Source: Siminovitchia fordii DSM 16014 = CIP 108821 (GTDB lineage: Bacteria; Bacillota; Bacilli; Bacillales; Bacillaceae_C). From it: 64,000 nt of DNA. Under the pieces are notes generated by a model. That model saw only the letters and a program-made list of their open reading frames with translations. It ran no database searches and had not been told where the DNA came from. Below, piece by piece: positions 1 to 9,704 of this stretch (its first letter is position 1; each line of letters starts with the position of its first letter). The translations under genes were made by a program, and so were the position numbers. Location of the stretch: the NCBI RefSeq assembly GCF_000374565.1, contig NZ_KB894696.1, positions 62,001 through 126,000 on the forward strand, written 5' to 3'.

Positions 1-69
1 AGGTTTTTTTGACAATAAATAAAGATAGTATCAAAATGAAAGATAATCTTGATATATTGGAGGTTTTTC

Positions 70-363
70 ATGCGCTTGCTGGCCGTTCAGCCATACATAA
101 AAGTTCATAGACAAATTGTTGACGCTGAAATTATCTGCAGGGAGGAAGAGCGGAGAATATATCTTTATCATGACCGTCTCATTACAAAGCACCGAGTCTT
201 CTGTAACAAGGATATATCCGATTTATCATACCGGAGAATAGGGGATGAAGGTGGGTGGTTATATGTACATACGAGCAGGGGAATATTTTCGTACAACGTC
301 CCTTCATCACCGGAATCTTTTATAAAAGCTTTCAGGGTCCATATAAAAAAGGATTACTTTTAG
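70..363 (+). CDS. small hypothetical protein, possibly PH-like
   Basis: The product is a 97-residue soluble, basic protein with no signal peptide or membrane segment. The alternating hydrophobic/charged pattern and the central stretch ending in SYNVPSSPE resemble the single PH-like beta domain of small Bacillus proteins such as the SunI/YnzG family, but this is only a loose impression. The ATG at 70 is chosen because TTGGAGG lies at 57-63, seven bases before it; an in-frame ATG at 49 has no such site. The gene begins near the window edge, so its upstream partner is unknown. Function is not recognised. Confidence 0.55.
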   Translation: MRLLAVQPYIKVHRQIVDAEIICREEERRIYLYHDRLITKHRVFCNKDISDLSYRRIGDEGGWLYVHTSRGIFSYNVPSSPESFIKAFRVHIKKDYF

Positions 364-591
364 GGGAGTGAGGCCCCCCTATGGAAATCAAGCCATACTC
401 CAGTAAAGAATGTCAAGTGCTGGATGAAGAGAGCTTTTTATGATACCCACACTTCCTATTTAAGATGCATCACTCCCATTTATGAAAAAGGTTAACTGAA
501 AAGTTATTATTCGTTGCTTTAGTTCTTTTGTTATTCATTATATAAAACACTCGCTTGTATTTTCAGGTCATCTATTGAGCACTTTTTGAAT

Positions 592-638
592 AAAAAAGCT
601 GATTTTTCCAGTAAGGAAAAACCCGCTTTTTATTTTAA
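592..638. terminator. intrinsic terminator between convergent genes
   Basis: AAAAAAGC at 592-599 pairs with GCTTTTT at 625-631, and an inner stem TTTTTCC/GGAAAAA lies between. A and T runs flank both sides, so it can serve the small gene on the left and the permease gene on the minus strand. Confidence 0.6.
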
Positions 639-712
639 TCTATCATTTAAGCAAAAACCTCACAATTTGAATTCATAGAAAATGTCCATGGATAAAAATC
701 TGACTGCTCTAT

Positions 713-2059
713 TTATTGGGCCTCCTCAAAATTAAGCTCGGGCGGGGGCTGCCTAAACATTTTTGTAAGGTTTAAAAGGTATATAAATCCTAACGCAAAC
801 CAAATTCCACCTACAATAAGTGAATGACTATCCAATTTTAAAAAGAATAAGCCTGTAAGCGAAGCGCCAATTAACGGAATAATAAGATACCGAATCGTCC
901 CCATAATGGATCTCTGATTTTTTCGGAAATAATAGTGCGCGATTACAGAAAGATTAACAAGGGTAAAAGTAAGCAGTGCACCAAAATTGATGAGAGATAC
1001 GGCTAGTGTAAGACTTAAGAAAAGTGAACAAAAAGCAATGGATCCTATAATTAATAGGTTAAATACAGGTGTACGATACTTTGGCGAAAGATACCCAAAT
1101 ATTTTGGCAGGGAGTACACCGTCACGTCCCATTGCATATAAAATACGGGATGCACTTGCCCCTGATGCAATAGCCGATCCGAAGCATGTAATGGTTCCTT
1201 CTGCAAGCATATAACTTACCAAGAAATTACCTCCGATGTACATACCAATTTCTATATAAGAAGCTTCAGGGTCATTAAAAGTTTGGTATTCCGGCCAGGC
1301 AAGCTGTAAAAAATAAGAGCCAAGAATATACAGCACCCCACCAATGATTGTAATAAGATAAATGGCTTTGGGTATAGATTTTTCTGGATTTTTCGTTTCC
1401 TCCGCCAGAGTGGTCACAGCATCAAACCCTAAAAAAGAAAAACATAAAACAGGTATGATAGACATGATTTCCGGCATATCAGAATTTGAATCAATAAACG
1501 GAAGTACAGAAAGGATTGTGCCAGCTCCTTGGCCATTTAGAAGACCCTTAATTGAAAATAGGATGAAAAGGATGAATGATCCAAACTGCAATAACAGAAC
1601 ACCTGTATTAAATTTTGCCGCTAAGGTGATCCCAAGAATATTTACGGTCGTTATGATAATGATAAAGAGAATAATCCAAATGTACATAGGAATAGAAGGA
1701 AAATACGCCCTCATAGCTATTCCCAGGAATAAAGAAGTTATCATTGGACTAAATACATAATCCAATAATATTGTCCAACCTACCATAAACCCAACATGCG
1801 GACTAAAGGATTTTTGCGTAAACGTATAAGCACCGCCTGCAGTCGGAAAGGCTTTCACCATTTGAGCATAGCTATAGGCTGTAAATAACATAACAAGCAA
1901 GGCAATCATATAAGCTGTTGAAATCATCCCATTTGTGCTCTGAACAGCTACTCCATATGTTGCAAATAAAGTTGTTGGGGCCATAAAAGCTAAACCAAAA
2001 AACACAACATATTTTAACGAAAGAGAACGTTTAAGAGTTGGTGAGTTTGTATGATTCAC
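713..2059 (-). CDS. APC-family amine/amino-acid permease
   Basis: A 448-residue integral membrane protein with about twelve hydrophobic segments. The N-terminal segment GLAFMAPTTLF, the motif MVKAFPTAGGAYTF and the central GFDAVTTLAEET followed by NPEKSIPKA are typical of the amino acid-polyamine-organocation superfamily, closest in feel to putrescine importers of the PuuP type. A paralog with the same motifs lies at the other end of the window (62645 onwards). The upstream neighbour on the same strand is a nitrilase-family amidase whose relatives act in polyamine breakdown, so an amine substrate is a reasonable inference. Substrate is not decided by the sequence. Confidence 0.85.
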   Translation of the reverse strand: MNHTNSPTLKRSLSLKYVVFFGLAFMAPTTLFATYGVAVQSTNGMISTAYMIALLVMLFTAYSYAQMVKAFPTAGGAYTFTQKSFSPHVGFMVGWTILLDYVFSPMITSLFLGIAMRAYFPSIPMYIWIILFIIIITTVNILGITLAAKFNTGVLLLQFGSFILFILFSIKGLLNGQGAGTILSVLPFIDSNSDMPEIMSIIPVLCFSFLGFDAVTTLAEETKNPEKSIPKAIYLITIIGGVLYILGSYFLQLAWPEYQTFNDPEASYIEIGMYIGGNFLVSYMLAEGTITCFGSAIASGASASRILYAMGRDGVLPAKIFGYLSPKYRTPVFNLLIIGSIAFCSLFLSLTLAVSLINFGALLTFTLVNLSVIAHYYFRKNQRSIMGTIRYLIIPLIGASLTGLFFLKLDSHSLIVGGIWFALGFIYLLNLTKMFRQPPPELNFEEAQ

Positions 2060-2147
2060 GATTCATTCCCCCTTTCAGGAATTTTCTATCTTCTTTTTAA
2101 ACTATCGTTTCGTTTATCTTCAGGCATATGTCGTTTTTTCTTATGGT

Positions 2148-2352
2148 CCAGGAGAGAAGGGTGGGTCACCCGCCCGTATCCAGTTAATCTGGTATGCTGT
2201 ACGAGCGGTAATGACTCCATCTCTGAATTGTTTCGGTCCTGACACATAAAGCTTACCAATCGATATCTATCTCGTAATGTTTGACATATTCAAGATTTAC
2301 ATTCATGTTATTACGCATTTGATTCCATTGCTGCTCATGCCTTTAGACAAAC
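2148..2352 (-). pseudogene. decayed coding fragment, family not recognised
   Basis: On the minus strand, codons from about 2352 down to 2263 read a protein-like stretch (key residues HEQQWNQMRNN, then VKHYEID) ending in a stop; a one-base shift then continues as KLYVSGPKQFRDG and TARTAYQINWI down to a stop near 2148. The two frames abut, so this looks like the C-terminal part of one gene with a frameshift and no surviving start. It lies between the permease and the amidase and may be a lost member of that cluster. I do not recognise the family. Confidence 0.3.
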
Positions 2353-2363
2353 AATCCACATGA

Positions 2364-3182
2364 TTAGATTCTAATTTCCCAAACTCCCTTTTCAATTTCC
2401 TTTGAAGGTGTATTTAATAGCACCCTGCGCTCTTTCAGATAGTCGTATTGTTGTTTACTTTTCTGAATAAGAGACAAGTCCAGTGATGCTGATAACACCT
2501 CTTCTTCACGTCCCGCTTCAGCAATGATCCGTCCATATGGATCGACAATAACGCTTTCCCCACAAAACGTAATATCCTCATCCTCGAGCTGTCCAAGTCG
2601 ATTCGTCAAAGCGACAAACATTTGATTCTCTTGTGCTCTGGCTTGAACAGCGACGCGGTGCACCGGGCCGTCCCAATTTCCATCTGTTACCAGCAATAAC
2701 TCTGTTCCCATACTGGCAACTGCACGGGCGGTTTCCGGATATTCTATATCGTAGCAAATGAGTATCCCGACTTTTGTGCCTTGCCAGTTGCGGCTCCGAA
2801 AATACTCCCCGGCTTTAACTGCTTTCTCTTCCCCTGCCCACAAATGAGTCTTGCGATAAGAAAGCAACAATCCTGTCGGTCCTACCAAAACCGTTGTGTT
2901 ATAAATGTTTTCTCTCTCTTTTTCATATAAACCAACTACAATTGAGGTATTGGCTTCCCTCGCCTTACGTTCCAAATGGTTCATAATAGGTCCATCTAAT
3001 GGCTCGGCCAATTCACGGCAAACCTCCGGCGGAGGAAATCCCGCAATAAATGTCTCTGGAAACATGATAAGATCGTGAGAATGACCATATTTATCAACGA
3101 CTTGATCCAAACGAGCAAGATTGTTCCCAACATTCCCGTCTTCACAAATGAGTTGAGCCAACGCGATATTTGCCTTTTTCAA
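2364..3182 (-). CDS. nitrilase-superfamily carbon-nitrogen hydrolase
   Basis: A 272-residue cytoplasmic enzyme with the full nitrilase catalytic set: Glu43 in MFPETF, Lys111 in YRKTHL and Cys143 in LICYDIEYPE. Length is normal for N-carbamoylputrescine amidase and omega-amidase-like members, which hydrolyse a linear C-N amide bond through a cysteine thioester. The ATG at 3182 is preceded on the minus strand by AAAGGGAGGATT, a good ribosome site. The gene lies just upstream of an APC permease on the same strand, with a decayed fragment between them, which suggests uptake plus hydrolysis of an amide or carbamoyl amine. The precise substrate cannot be read from the sequence. Confidence 0.85.
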   Translation of the reverse strand: MKKANIALAQLICEDGNVGNNLARLDQVVDKYGHSHDLIMFPETFIAGFPPPEVCRELAEPLDGPIMNHLERKAREANTSIVVGLYEKERENIYNTTVLVGPTGLLLSYRKTHLWAGEEKAVKAGEYFRSRNWQGTKVGILICYDIEYPETARAVASMGTELLLVTDGNWDGPVHRVAVQARAQENQMFVALTNRLGQLEDEDITFCGESVIVDPYGRIIAEAGREEEVLSASLDLSLIQKSKQQYDYLKERRVLLNTPSKEIEKGVWEIRI

Positions 3183-4022
3183 AATAGAATCCTCCCTTTA
3201 ATCAACAAATCATATTTGAATATTAAAAATGATAGAGTGATTTTAGCTAGCATGTGTTTAATGAGAAATCCTCCCTGTTCCTCCAATTTAGAAAGCGCAA
3301 TCATTCTAAACAATAAAGAAACGTGTGTTGTTTTGAGTGCTCTTTGATAAAAGGACATCGATACATCTACTAAATTACGACTATTCCGTTAACCTGCTTG
3401 ATTTGAAGCGCGGTGTTAAATGGAACGGCTACTCCAACAATATCAACATTATCTTTTCTCATCTCATAAACATGTAGTCACCACACACGGGGCGGATTTC
3501 CAGAAAATTTTATGTAAACCTCCTTTTTGACAATTTTTAAATTTTCATATAGTAATACTAAGTTGCAAGAATAATGCCAAATATTCATTTGAAAAAGTAC
3601 TGTATACAGTACTTTTTGATTCGAAATTGAATTAATTCAAGAAAATTTGATGCAAATTTAAATTTTGATTTATTTTTGAATTAATAAATGTTGTTTAGCA
3701 TAGAGATTTGAGGAAGAATGGATTGGTTTTCCTCGCAATAAGAAAGTGCAGAACAACATTGAAGGTGTCACCCTTAGCAAATAGTTTGCGGATCTGATTT
3801 GCTTTGATATCATTCAAGGTTTAGAAAGCTTGTGTGATGATGGCCATGACGAGCATATAAAGCTAACAGCTTTCAGTTTGATTGAGAAAGAAGAGGAATC
3901 CAAATAGAAATATTCTGCGAGAATAACAACTTGGGTCAAAAGAATCAAAGGAAAATCTCAATCTCTTGGCGAAAAGTTATTTTAAGAAGAAATTTTCGAA
4001 AAATTCGTCAAGGAGGGCCACA
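3183..4022. other. 840-bp intergenic region with one decayed ORF
   Basis: Between the amidase and the subtilase the sequence is AT-rich. It holds the amidase leader, a broken reading frame at 3704-3907 listed separately, and the subtilase leader. No RNA gene or clear repeat is visible. Confidence 0.5.
3704..3907 (+). pseudogene. short broken ORF, family unknown
   Basis: One frame from 3704 to the stop at 3905 reads as protein with a single internal TAG at 3782. The readable parts include EEEWIGFPRNKKVQ before the stop and FDIIQGLESLCDD, then LIEKEEESK, after it. There is no start codon with a ribosome site. The even amino-acid mix suggests a gene remnant rather than chance, but I cannot name the family. 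Confidence 0.3.
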
Positions 4023-5450
4023 ATGAAAAAATTCTTTGCCATTATTGCCGGATTCATTCTTTTACTGGGTTTCCTGCCGATCTTGAGCCACGCAGAAGCG
4101 AGCAGCCCGAAAGAGCAGCACTATTCAATCCTGTTTGACAAAAATGCCATTCCTTCGACACTTGAACAACAGGTAAAAAACATGGGTGGAGAAGTGACTT
4201 TTACAGTCCCGGAAATCGGGTTTGCTCAAGTGAAGGTTCCATCGAAGGCGTATGGAAAATTAAAAGGCATGTCAGGTGTCAGTTCAGCCAATCCTTCGGT
4301 CTCCTGGAATTTGCCAAAGTCTCATAATATTAAAGAGAGCGGTATAAATCCCGAAAAAACACCGCTTTGGGATATGCAATGGGATATCCGGCGCATCACT
4401 AATAATGGTGAAAGCTATAAGCTTGGTACAGGCTCCCATGATGTTATTGTCGGAATTGTAGATACAGGAATCGACCGGGATCATCCGGATTTGGTGAAAA
4501 ACCTGATGCCCGGGTCTAAAAACTTTGTTCCGCCTGGAGGATACCAGGGTGAGGAGCCGTATGAAAACGGGGATCCAAACGCATTCGATGACCTCCACGG
4601 GCATGGAAGCCATGTGGCTGGATCCATCGCCGCGAATGGGGGAATGCTCGGTGTTGCTCCGGATACAGGCATCCGGGCTTATCGTGTATTTGGAACAAGT
4701 GCGGCTGAGACCTCTTGGATCGTTTCCGCAATGGTTGCTGCGGCCAATGATGGAGTGGACGTCATTTCCATGAGTTTAGGAGGATTTGATGTCAAGGGAC
4801 AGGTTTTTTATGTTGATCCGGAAACAGGAAAAAAAGAAAATCTCGGAAATGGCGTTGCTGATTTCAAAGCATACAAGCGTGCCATCGATTATGCAACCAA
4901 TAAAGGATCTCTTGTTGTTGTGGCAGCAGGGAATGAGAATTTGAATGCAACGAATAAAAAAGAAGTCATGGATTATATCAATCTTGAACTTGCTGAATCC
5001 GGACTTTATGCGGTTGGTGCAGGGTTTGAAGTGCCGGGAACCATTCCGGGGGTCGTGACGGTTTCAGCCACCGGGCCGAAAGATGTTCTGGCAAACTATT
5101 CAAACTACGGGCCTGGTTTTATAGACATTGCCGCAGTAGGCGGTGATGCCAGAATGTATGATCAATATACGGAAGAAGGCAGATTTGAAGAATATATAAA
5201 CAATCGTTTATTTGAACAAGAGTTCAACTTAAGTACAAGTAATGATGGCTCATACTATTGGTCCATAGGCACATCCATGGCTACTCCGAAAGTATCTGCC
5301 GTCGCCGCTCTGCTAATCGACAAACATGGAAAAATGCCTCCGAAAAAATTGGAAGACCTGCTGTATAAAACAGCCGTTGACCCCGTAAAAGGTACGGATA
5401 AAAAGAACTTTGGATCCGGACACTTAAATGCTTATAATGCGTTAAAATAG
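4023..5450 (+). CDS. secreted subtilisin-like S8 serine protease
   Basis: A 475-residue preproprotein. A signal peptide (MKKFFAIIAGF, hydrophobic core, cleavage near SHAEA) is followed by a propeptide of the I9 inhibitor type and a peptidase S8 domain. The triad is visible as Asp in IVDTGIDRDHPD, His in LHGHGSHVAGS and Ser in IGTSMATPKVSA, and the oxyanion Asn lies in VVVAAGNEN. The ATG at 4023 is preferred over 3966 because AAGGAGG lies at 4011-4017 and the signal peptide begins there. The enzyme should act outside the cell on protein. It has its own leader and stands alone. Confidence 0.93.
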   Translation: MKKFFAIIAGFILLLGFLPILSHAEASSPKEQHYSILFDKNAIPSTLEQQVKNMGGEVTFTVPEIGFAQVKVPSKAYGKLKGMSGVSSANPSVSWNLPKSHNIKESGINPEKTPLWDMQWDIRRITNNGESYKLGTGSHDVIVGIVDTGIDRDHPDLVKNLMPGSKNFVPPGGYQGEEPYENGDPNAFDDLHGHGSHVAGSIAANGGMLGVAPDTGIRAYRVFGTSAAETSWIVSAMVAAANDGVDVISMSLGGFDVKGQVFYVDPETGKKENLGNGVADFKAYKRAIDYATNKGSLVVVAAGNENLNATNKKEVMDYINLELAESGLYAVGAGFEVPGTIPGVVTVSATGPKDVLANYSNYGPGFIDIAAVGGDARMYDQYTEEGRFEEYINNRLFEQEFNLSTSNDGSYYWSIGTSMATPKVSAVAALLIDKHGKMPPKKLEDLLYKTAVDPVKGTDKKNFGSGHLNAYNALK

Positions 5451-5521
5451 AAATCTGAATTTTGATATACAGGTATATGAATCAAGCGGTTGAAATATAA
5501 TATATTAATAAGGAGTAATTC

Positions 5522-6025
5522 ATGGAAAATCATCGGACGAAAACATTGTACGATTATCATGTCTGGGCTAATCAACAAGTGATTGAGCACTTGGAACAAA
5601 TGCCCGAAAAGATTTATAAAGAAACACTTAAAAGTGTCTTCCCATCAATCCATGACGTCCTTGTCCATCTTTATATAGTAGACATTATTTGGCTAGGGAC
5701 GATGAAAGGAAAAAGCTCTCAAGAAACTATGAAGGAAGTAGAACGGCGAAAGCCGGAATTATCAGGTGCCGCAATAGAAGAACTTGAAGTGTTCTATGAG
5801 GAACTCTCAAAAGAGTTTTACGATTTTTTTAGTGAACAAAAAGACCTGGAGCGGGTTATTGTAGCCGAGCATCCAAAATATGGACGATGTGAGTTCGTAC
5901 TTGCAGATCTTATTCAGCATGTAGTTAATCATGGGACGTATCATCGCGGAAATGTGTCTGCGATGCTTCATCAACAAGGTGAACGAGGTGTTCCCACGGA
6001 TTATGTGTTTTTTCTCCTCGAATGA
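5522..6025 (+). CDS. DinB/YfiT-family four-helix protein
   Basis: A 167-residue soluble protein. The start YDYHVWANQQ, the internal HDVLVHLYIVD and the C-terminal HVVNHGTYHRGN give the three spaced histidines that bind a divalent metal in the DinB superfamily. Members act as thiol-dependent transferases (for example with bacillithiol) or are of unknown role. AAGGAG sits at 5512-5517 before the ATG and a strong terminator follows, so it is a single-gene unit. A second, only distantly similar DinB protein is at 28638. Confidence 0.85.
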   Translation: MENHRTKTLYDYHVWANQQVIEHLEQMPEKIYKETLKSVFPSIHDVLVHLYIVDIIWLGTMKGKSSQETMKEVERRKPELSGAAIEELEVFYEELSKEFYDFFSEQKDLERVIVAEHPKYGRCEFVLADLIQHVVNHGTYHRGNVSAMLHQQGERGVPTDYVFFLLE

Positions 6026-6037
6026 TGAAATACGTAT

Positions 6038-6072
6038 AACAACCCACTTTCTATAAGGGGTTGTTTTTTTTG
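6038..6072 (+). terminator. intrinsic terminator after dinB-like gene
   Basis: AACAACCC (6038-6045) pairs with GGGGTTGTT (6057-6065), followed by a run of T. Confidence 0.85.
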
Positions 6073-6184
6073 CTGGAAATCATTGTAATCCAATTGTAAT
6101 ATTTGAAACCCCGGTGTAAAATTGAGAGAGTGGCAGATTCGAAGTTTTTATCTGGCAAACTTTATAAAAAAGGAAGTTTTTCAA

Positions 6185-7624
6185 TTGTCTGGACGGATTA
6201 AATTACCTGGGTGGATTCTTTTGTTTTTGGTGATTTTCCTAATAATCGGCGGAATAGATAGGCTGATAAATGTCTCAATCAAGGCGAAAAGTCAGGAAGA
6301 AATTCAAGAAGAGAAAGTGATCAGCAAATATCCAAAAATCAACCTGAAAACTGTGACAAAGCAGACGGATGAATATACATATTCCATCAATGAACCAGAT
6401 ATAGATAGTGAGAAAGTAAATAAATCTATTAATAAATGGATCAAGGACCAGAAAGAGAAATTTGTAAAAGAAGCCGAGGATAACAAAGAAGTGCAGACAG
6501 ACGGGATGCGCGCCGATCTCAACATCCAGATGGAGACCCACAGAATCACGGAAGATTATTACAGTCTTGTTTTTCGTACATATATGATAAATGGTGGGGC
6601 AAACGGGCAGAATAAGGTGAAAGTCTTCAATATCGATATAGTAAATGACCGCTTTCTTGAAATCGGCGATATTTTGGATTTGAATAAAGATAACATGGAA
6701 GGTATTCAAAAGATTGTATGGGAAGAATTACATAATAATAAGGACATCCAGTCATATTTGCTGGTTGAAGAATTTAATCAGTGGGTGAAGCATCCGGAGG
6801 ACTGGGAATGGTCTATCGATCGGAAGAACTTTTCCTTATACATAGATGAATACAAAATTGCCGCAGGAGCGGCTGGTGCTATTGAAATCGATGTCCCCGT
6901 TAAAAAGATGTATATTTATCTCCAAAAAGACGTTGATTCATTTTTAAAAATGCCGAAAGAGCAAAAGCTAGAAAAAGAGAAAATCATTCAGCAGGAACAA
7001 TTGAAATTGGACCCGAATGGAAAATATGTAGCGCTGACATTCGATGATGGTCCAAGTCCAGATGTAACACCTAGAATACTGAAAGCATTGAAGGAACACA
7101 ATGCAAAAGCGACTTTCTTTATGCTTGGAAACCAAGTGGATTATTATCCGGAGCTGGCCCGGAAGGTGGCGGAAGAAGGGCATGAAATTGGGAATCACTC
7201 AAAAAGCCACCCAAATCTATCAAAATTGGGTCCCAAGAAAATAAAGGAAGAAATGGACTATACAAAGGATAAGATTGCGGAGGCAACAGGAATAACACCT
7301 CATCTGCTGCGTCCTCCCTATGGCGCCTATAATGATCATTTTGTGGAATACTCAAAAGAAAACGGCGATTCTATCATTCTATGGTCTGTGGATTCTTTGG
7401 ATTGGAAGATACGAAATGCTTTTTCAGTGAAGAAGAAAGTCGAAAGCAGCGTGGCTCCGGGGGGCATTGTTCTTATGCACGACATCCATCCTTCAACAGG
7501 AGATTCATTGCCGAATCTTTTGACTCAGTTGGAGCAGGAAGGCTACCAATTTGTCACGGTATCACAACTTCTCAACTGGAAAGAAGAGCAGGGGACAGGA
7601 CCGCATTTTGGAAGCTTGAAATAA
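6185..7624 (+). CDS. membrane-anchored polysaccharide deacetylase, PdaC-like
   Basis: A 479-residue protein. One N-terminal membrane anchor (LPGWILLFLVIFLIIGG) is followed by an extracytoplasmic region of the DUF4163/DUF3298 type and a C-terminal NodB deacetylase domain. The NodB motifs are LTFDDGPSP (catalytic base Asp and metal Asp), HSKSHPN (metal histidines), LRPPYGAY and IVLMHDIHP. This order matches Bacillus subtilis PdaC, which N-deacetylates peptidoglycan or chitin oligomers. TTG at 6185 is chosen because AAAAGGAAG lies at 6168-6176; the longer frame from 6122 has no ribosome site. A second NodB protein without the extra domains is at 34930. Confidence 0.88.
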   Translation: MSGRIKLPGWILLFLVIFLIIGGIDRLINVSIKAKSQEEIQEEKVISKYPKINLKTVTKQTDEYTYSINEPDIDSEKVNKSINKWIKDQKEKFVKEAEDNKEVQTDGMRADLNIQMETHRITEDYYSLVFRTYMINGGANGQNKVKVFNIDIVNDRFLEIGDILDLNKDNMEGIQKIVWEELHNNKDIQSYLLVEEFNQWVKHPEDWEWSIDRKNFSLYIDEYKIAAGAAGAIEIDVPVKKMYIYLQKDVDSFLKMPKEQKLEKEKIIQQEQLKLDPNGKYVALTFDDGPSPDVTPRILKALKEHNAKATFFMLGNQVDYYPELARKVAEEGHEIGNHSKSHPNLSKLGPKKIKEEMDYTKDKIAEATGITPHLLRPPYGAYNDHFVEYSKENGDSIILWSVDSLDWKIRNAFSVKKKVESSVAPGGIVLMHDIHPSTGDSLPNLLTQLEQEGYQFVTVSQLLNWKEEQGTGPHFGSLK

Positions 7625-7632
7625 TAGATTTA

Positions 7633-7662
7633 AAAGGAGCGGCGTAGGCTGCTCCTTTGTAT
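7633..7662 (+). terminator. terminator hairpin after deacetylase
   Basis: AAAGGAGC (7633-7640) pairs with GCTCCTTT (7651-7658). The T tract after it is broken, so strength is uncertain. Confidence 0.6.
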
Positions 7663-7667
7663 TTGTA

Positions 7668-7732
7668 TTGACATGCTTTTATCCTGTATGTTATTAAATT
7701 AGTTACTAGCACTCATTCGGTTAGAGTGCCAA
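7668..7732 (+). promoter_or_regulatory. sigma-A promoter with CIRCE (HrcA) operator for htpG
   Basis: TTGACA (7668-7673) and TTATTA (7691-7696) are spaced by 17 bases. Just downstream, CTAGCACTC (7706-7714), a 9-base spacer and GAGTGCCAA (7724-7732) match the CIRCE inverted repeat TTAGCACTC-N9-GAGTGCTAA at 16 of 18 arm positions. CIRCE is the binding site of the heat-shock repressor HrcA, and its place over the transcription start fits repression of htpG. Confidence 0.88.
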
Positions 7733-7757
7733 CGAATAATGGAAAGGGGATTTTCAG

Positions 7758-9635
7758 ATGGCAAAACAGGCTTTTAAAGCGGAGTCCAAAAGACTGCTTG
7801 ATATGATGATTAACTCCATTTACTCCAATCGAGAAATCTTTTTGCGGGAATTGATTTCCAACGCAAGTGATGCGATCGACAAAATGTATTATAAGGCACT
7901 TACAGATGAATCTTTGACGTTTAACCGTGAGGACTATTACATAAAAATTGATGTCGACAAAGAGAGTCGGACCTTGAAAATTATGGATACCGGGATCGGA
8001 ATGACAGAGGAAGAGCTAGAAAACAATCTCGGTGTCATTGCCAAGAGTGGCTCGCTAGCCTTTAAAAATGAGAATGAGTTAAAAGATGGGCATGACATTA
8101 TCGGTCAGTTCGGCGTCGGTTTTTATTCAGCTTTTATGGTGGCGGACAAGGTGACGGTTTTGACAAAGGCGTTTGGAAGCGGACAGGCGTACAAATGGGA
8201 ATCAACCGGCGCGGAGGGCTACTCAATTGAGCCTTGTGAAAAAGAGAATGTGGGAACTGAAATTATTTTAACGATTAAGGAAAACACCGACGATGAAAGT
8301 TATGATGATTATTTAGAGGAATACCGCTTAAGGTCCATTATTAAAAAATACTCTGATTTCATCCGCTATCCAATCAAGATGGAAGTCACCGAAAGCAGGC
8401 TGAAAGAAGGAAGCGAGAATGAATTTGAGGAATACAAAGAGGAACAGACGATCAACAGTATGGTTCCCATTTGGCGAAAAAACAAAAGCGAATTGACTGA
8501 CGAAGATTACGTGAACTTTTATCAGGAAAAACATTACGGCTTTGACAAACCGCTAAAACATATCCATATCAAAGTCGATGGAACCGTCAGATATAATGCA
8601 ATCCTCTTCATCCCTGAAAATATTCCTTTTGATTATTACTCGAAAGAATTTGAAAAAGGGCTTGAACTGTACTCCAGCGGAGTTCTTATCATGGAAAAAT
8701 GTGCAGATTTGCTCCCTGATTATTTCAGCTTTGTTAAAGGGATGGTTGACTCTGAAGATTTGTCATTGAACATTTCAAGGGAAATTTTACAGCAGGACCG
8801 GCAGTTGAAGTTTATCGCGAAAAATATCCAAAACAAAATCAAACGTGAATTGGAGAGTTTTTTAAAGAACGATAGAGAGAAGTACGAGCTGTTCTATCAT
8901 TCATTTGGCCGCCAGCTGAAGTTCGGAGTGTACAATAATTTCGGGCAGGATAAGGATGTATTGAAGGATCTGTTATTGTTCTATTCTTCCAAAGAAGAGA
9001 AGCTGGTTACACTCGATGAATATGTATCCAGAATGCCGGAAGACCAGAAATATATTTACTATGCGACCGGAGAAACGAATGAAAGAATTGCCAGGATGCC
9101 GCAGACCGAGCTTGTGGCGGACAAGGGGTATGAGATATTATACTTCACAGAAGATGTGGATGAATTTGCGATTAAAATGTTAATGTCCTATAAAGAGAAA
9201 GAATTTAAATCTGTAGCCAGCGGAGATCTGGGCATTGACGAGGAAAGCCAGGAGAAAAAGGAAGCTGAAGAAAAAGAGAACAAGGATCTTCTGGACTATA
9301 TGAAGGAAACTTTATCCGGTAAAGTAAAGGATGTAAAGATTTCCACCCGCCTTAAAAATCATCCGGTTTGCTTGACGGCAGACGGAGAAGTTTCCATTGA
9401 AATGGAAAAAATTCTTAGAGCCATGCCGAATAACCAGGAAGTAAAAGCGGAAAAAATCCTGGAAGTCAATGCAGACCATGATGTATTCAGGTCGTTAAAA
9501 GCCGCTTTCGAACAGGATAAGGAAAAGGCAGCTCTTTACACAAATCTTCTGTATAACCAGGCGCTGCTCATAGAAGGGCTGCAGATTGAAGATCCGATAG
9601 AATTTACAAATAATATTTGTAAAGTTATGGTATAA
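7758..9635 (+). CDS. htpG: molecular chaperone HtpG (Hsp90)
   Basis: A 625-residue cytosolic Hsp90 chaperone of normal bacterial length. The GHKL ATPase domain shows [12 protein letters not shown], the nucleotide-binding MDTGIGMT and [12 protein letters not shown]; the middle domain shows the usual catalytic Arg region in [10 protein letters not shown]; a C-terminal dimerisation domain completes it. A charged [10 protein letters not shown] linker precedes the C-terminal domain. AAAGGGGA lies before the ATG. A CIRCE operator in the leader points to HrcA control, unlike the HrcA-independent htpG of B. subtilis. Confidence 0.97.
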   Translation: MAKQAFKAESKRLLDMMINSIYSNREIFLRELISNASDAIDKMYYKALTDESLTFNREDYYIKIDVDKESRTLKIMDTGIGMTEEELENNLGVIAKSGSLAFKNENELKDGHDIIGQFGVGFYSAFMVADKVTVLTKAFGSGQAYKWESTGAEGYSIEPCEKENVGTEIILTIKENTDDESYDDYLEEYRLRSIIKKYSDFIRYPIKMEVTESRLKEGSENEFEEYKEEQTINSMVPIWRKNKSELTDEDYVNFYQEKHYGFDKPLKHIHIKVDGTVRYNAILFIPENIPFDYYSKEFEKGLELYSSGVLIMEKCADLLPDYFSFVKGMVDSEDLSLNISREILQQDRQLKFIAKNIQNKIKRELESFLKNDREKYELFYHSFGRQLKFGVYNNFGQDKDVLKDLLLFYSSKEEKLVTLDEYVSRMPEDQKYIYYATGETNERIARMPQTELVADKGYEILYFTEDVDEFAIKMLMSYKEKEFKSVASGDLGIDEESQEKKEAEEKENKDLLDYMKETLSGKVKDVKISTRLKNHPVCLTADGEVSIEMEKILRAMPNNQEVKAEKILEVNADHDVFRSLKAAFEQDKEKAALYTNLLYNQALLIEGLQIEDPIEFTNNICKVMV

Positions 9636-9640
9636 ATATG

Positions 9641-9675
9641 GGGCAGCCCCAGAAGACGGGGCCGCCCTCTCTTCA
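9641..9675 (+). terminator. GC-rich terminator after htpG
   Basis: GGGCAGCCCC (9641-9650) pairs with GGGGCCGCCC (9658-9667) with one mismatch, followed by TCTCTTC. The stem is strong but the U tract is poor. Confidence 0.6.
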
Positions 9676-9704
9676 TATATAAAACATTTCAGGAGGTATT
9701 CATT

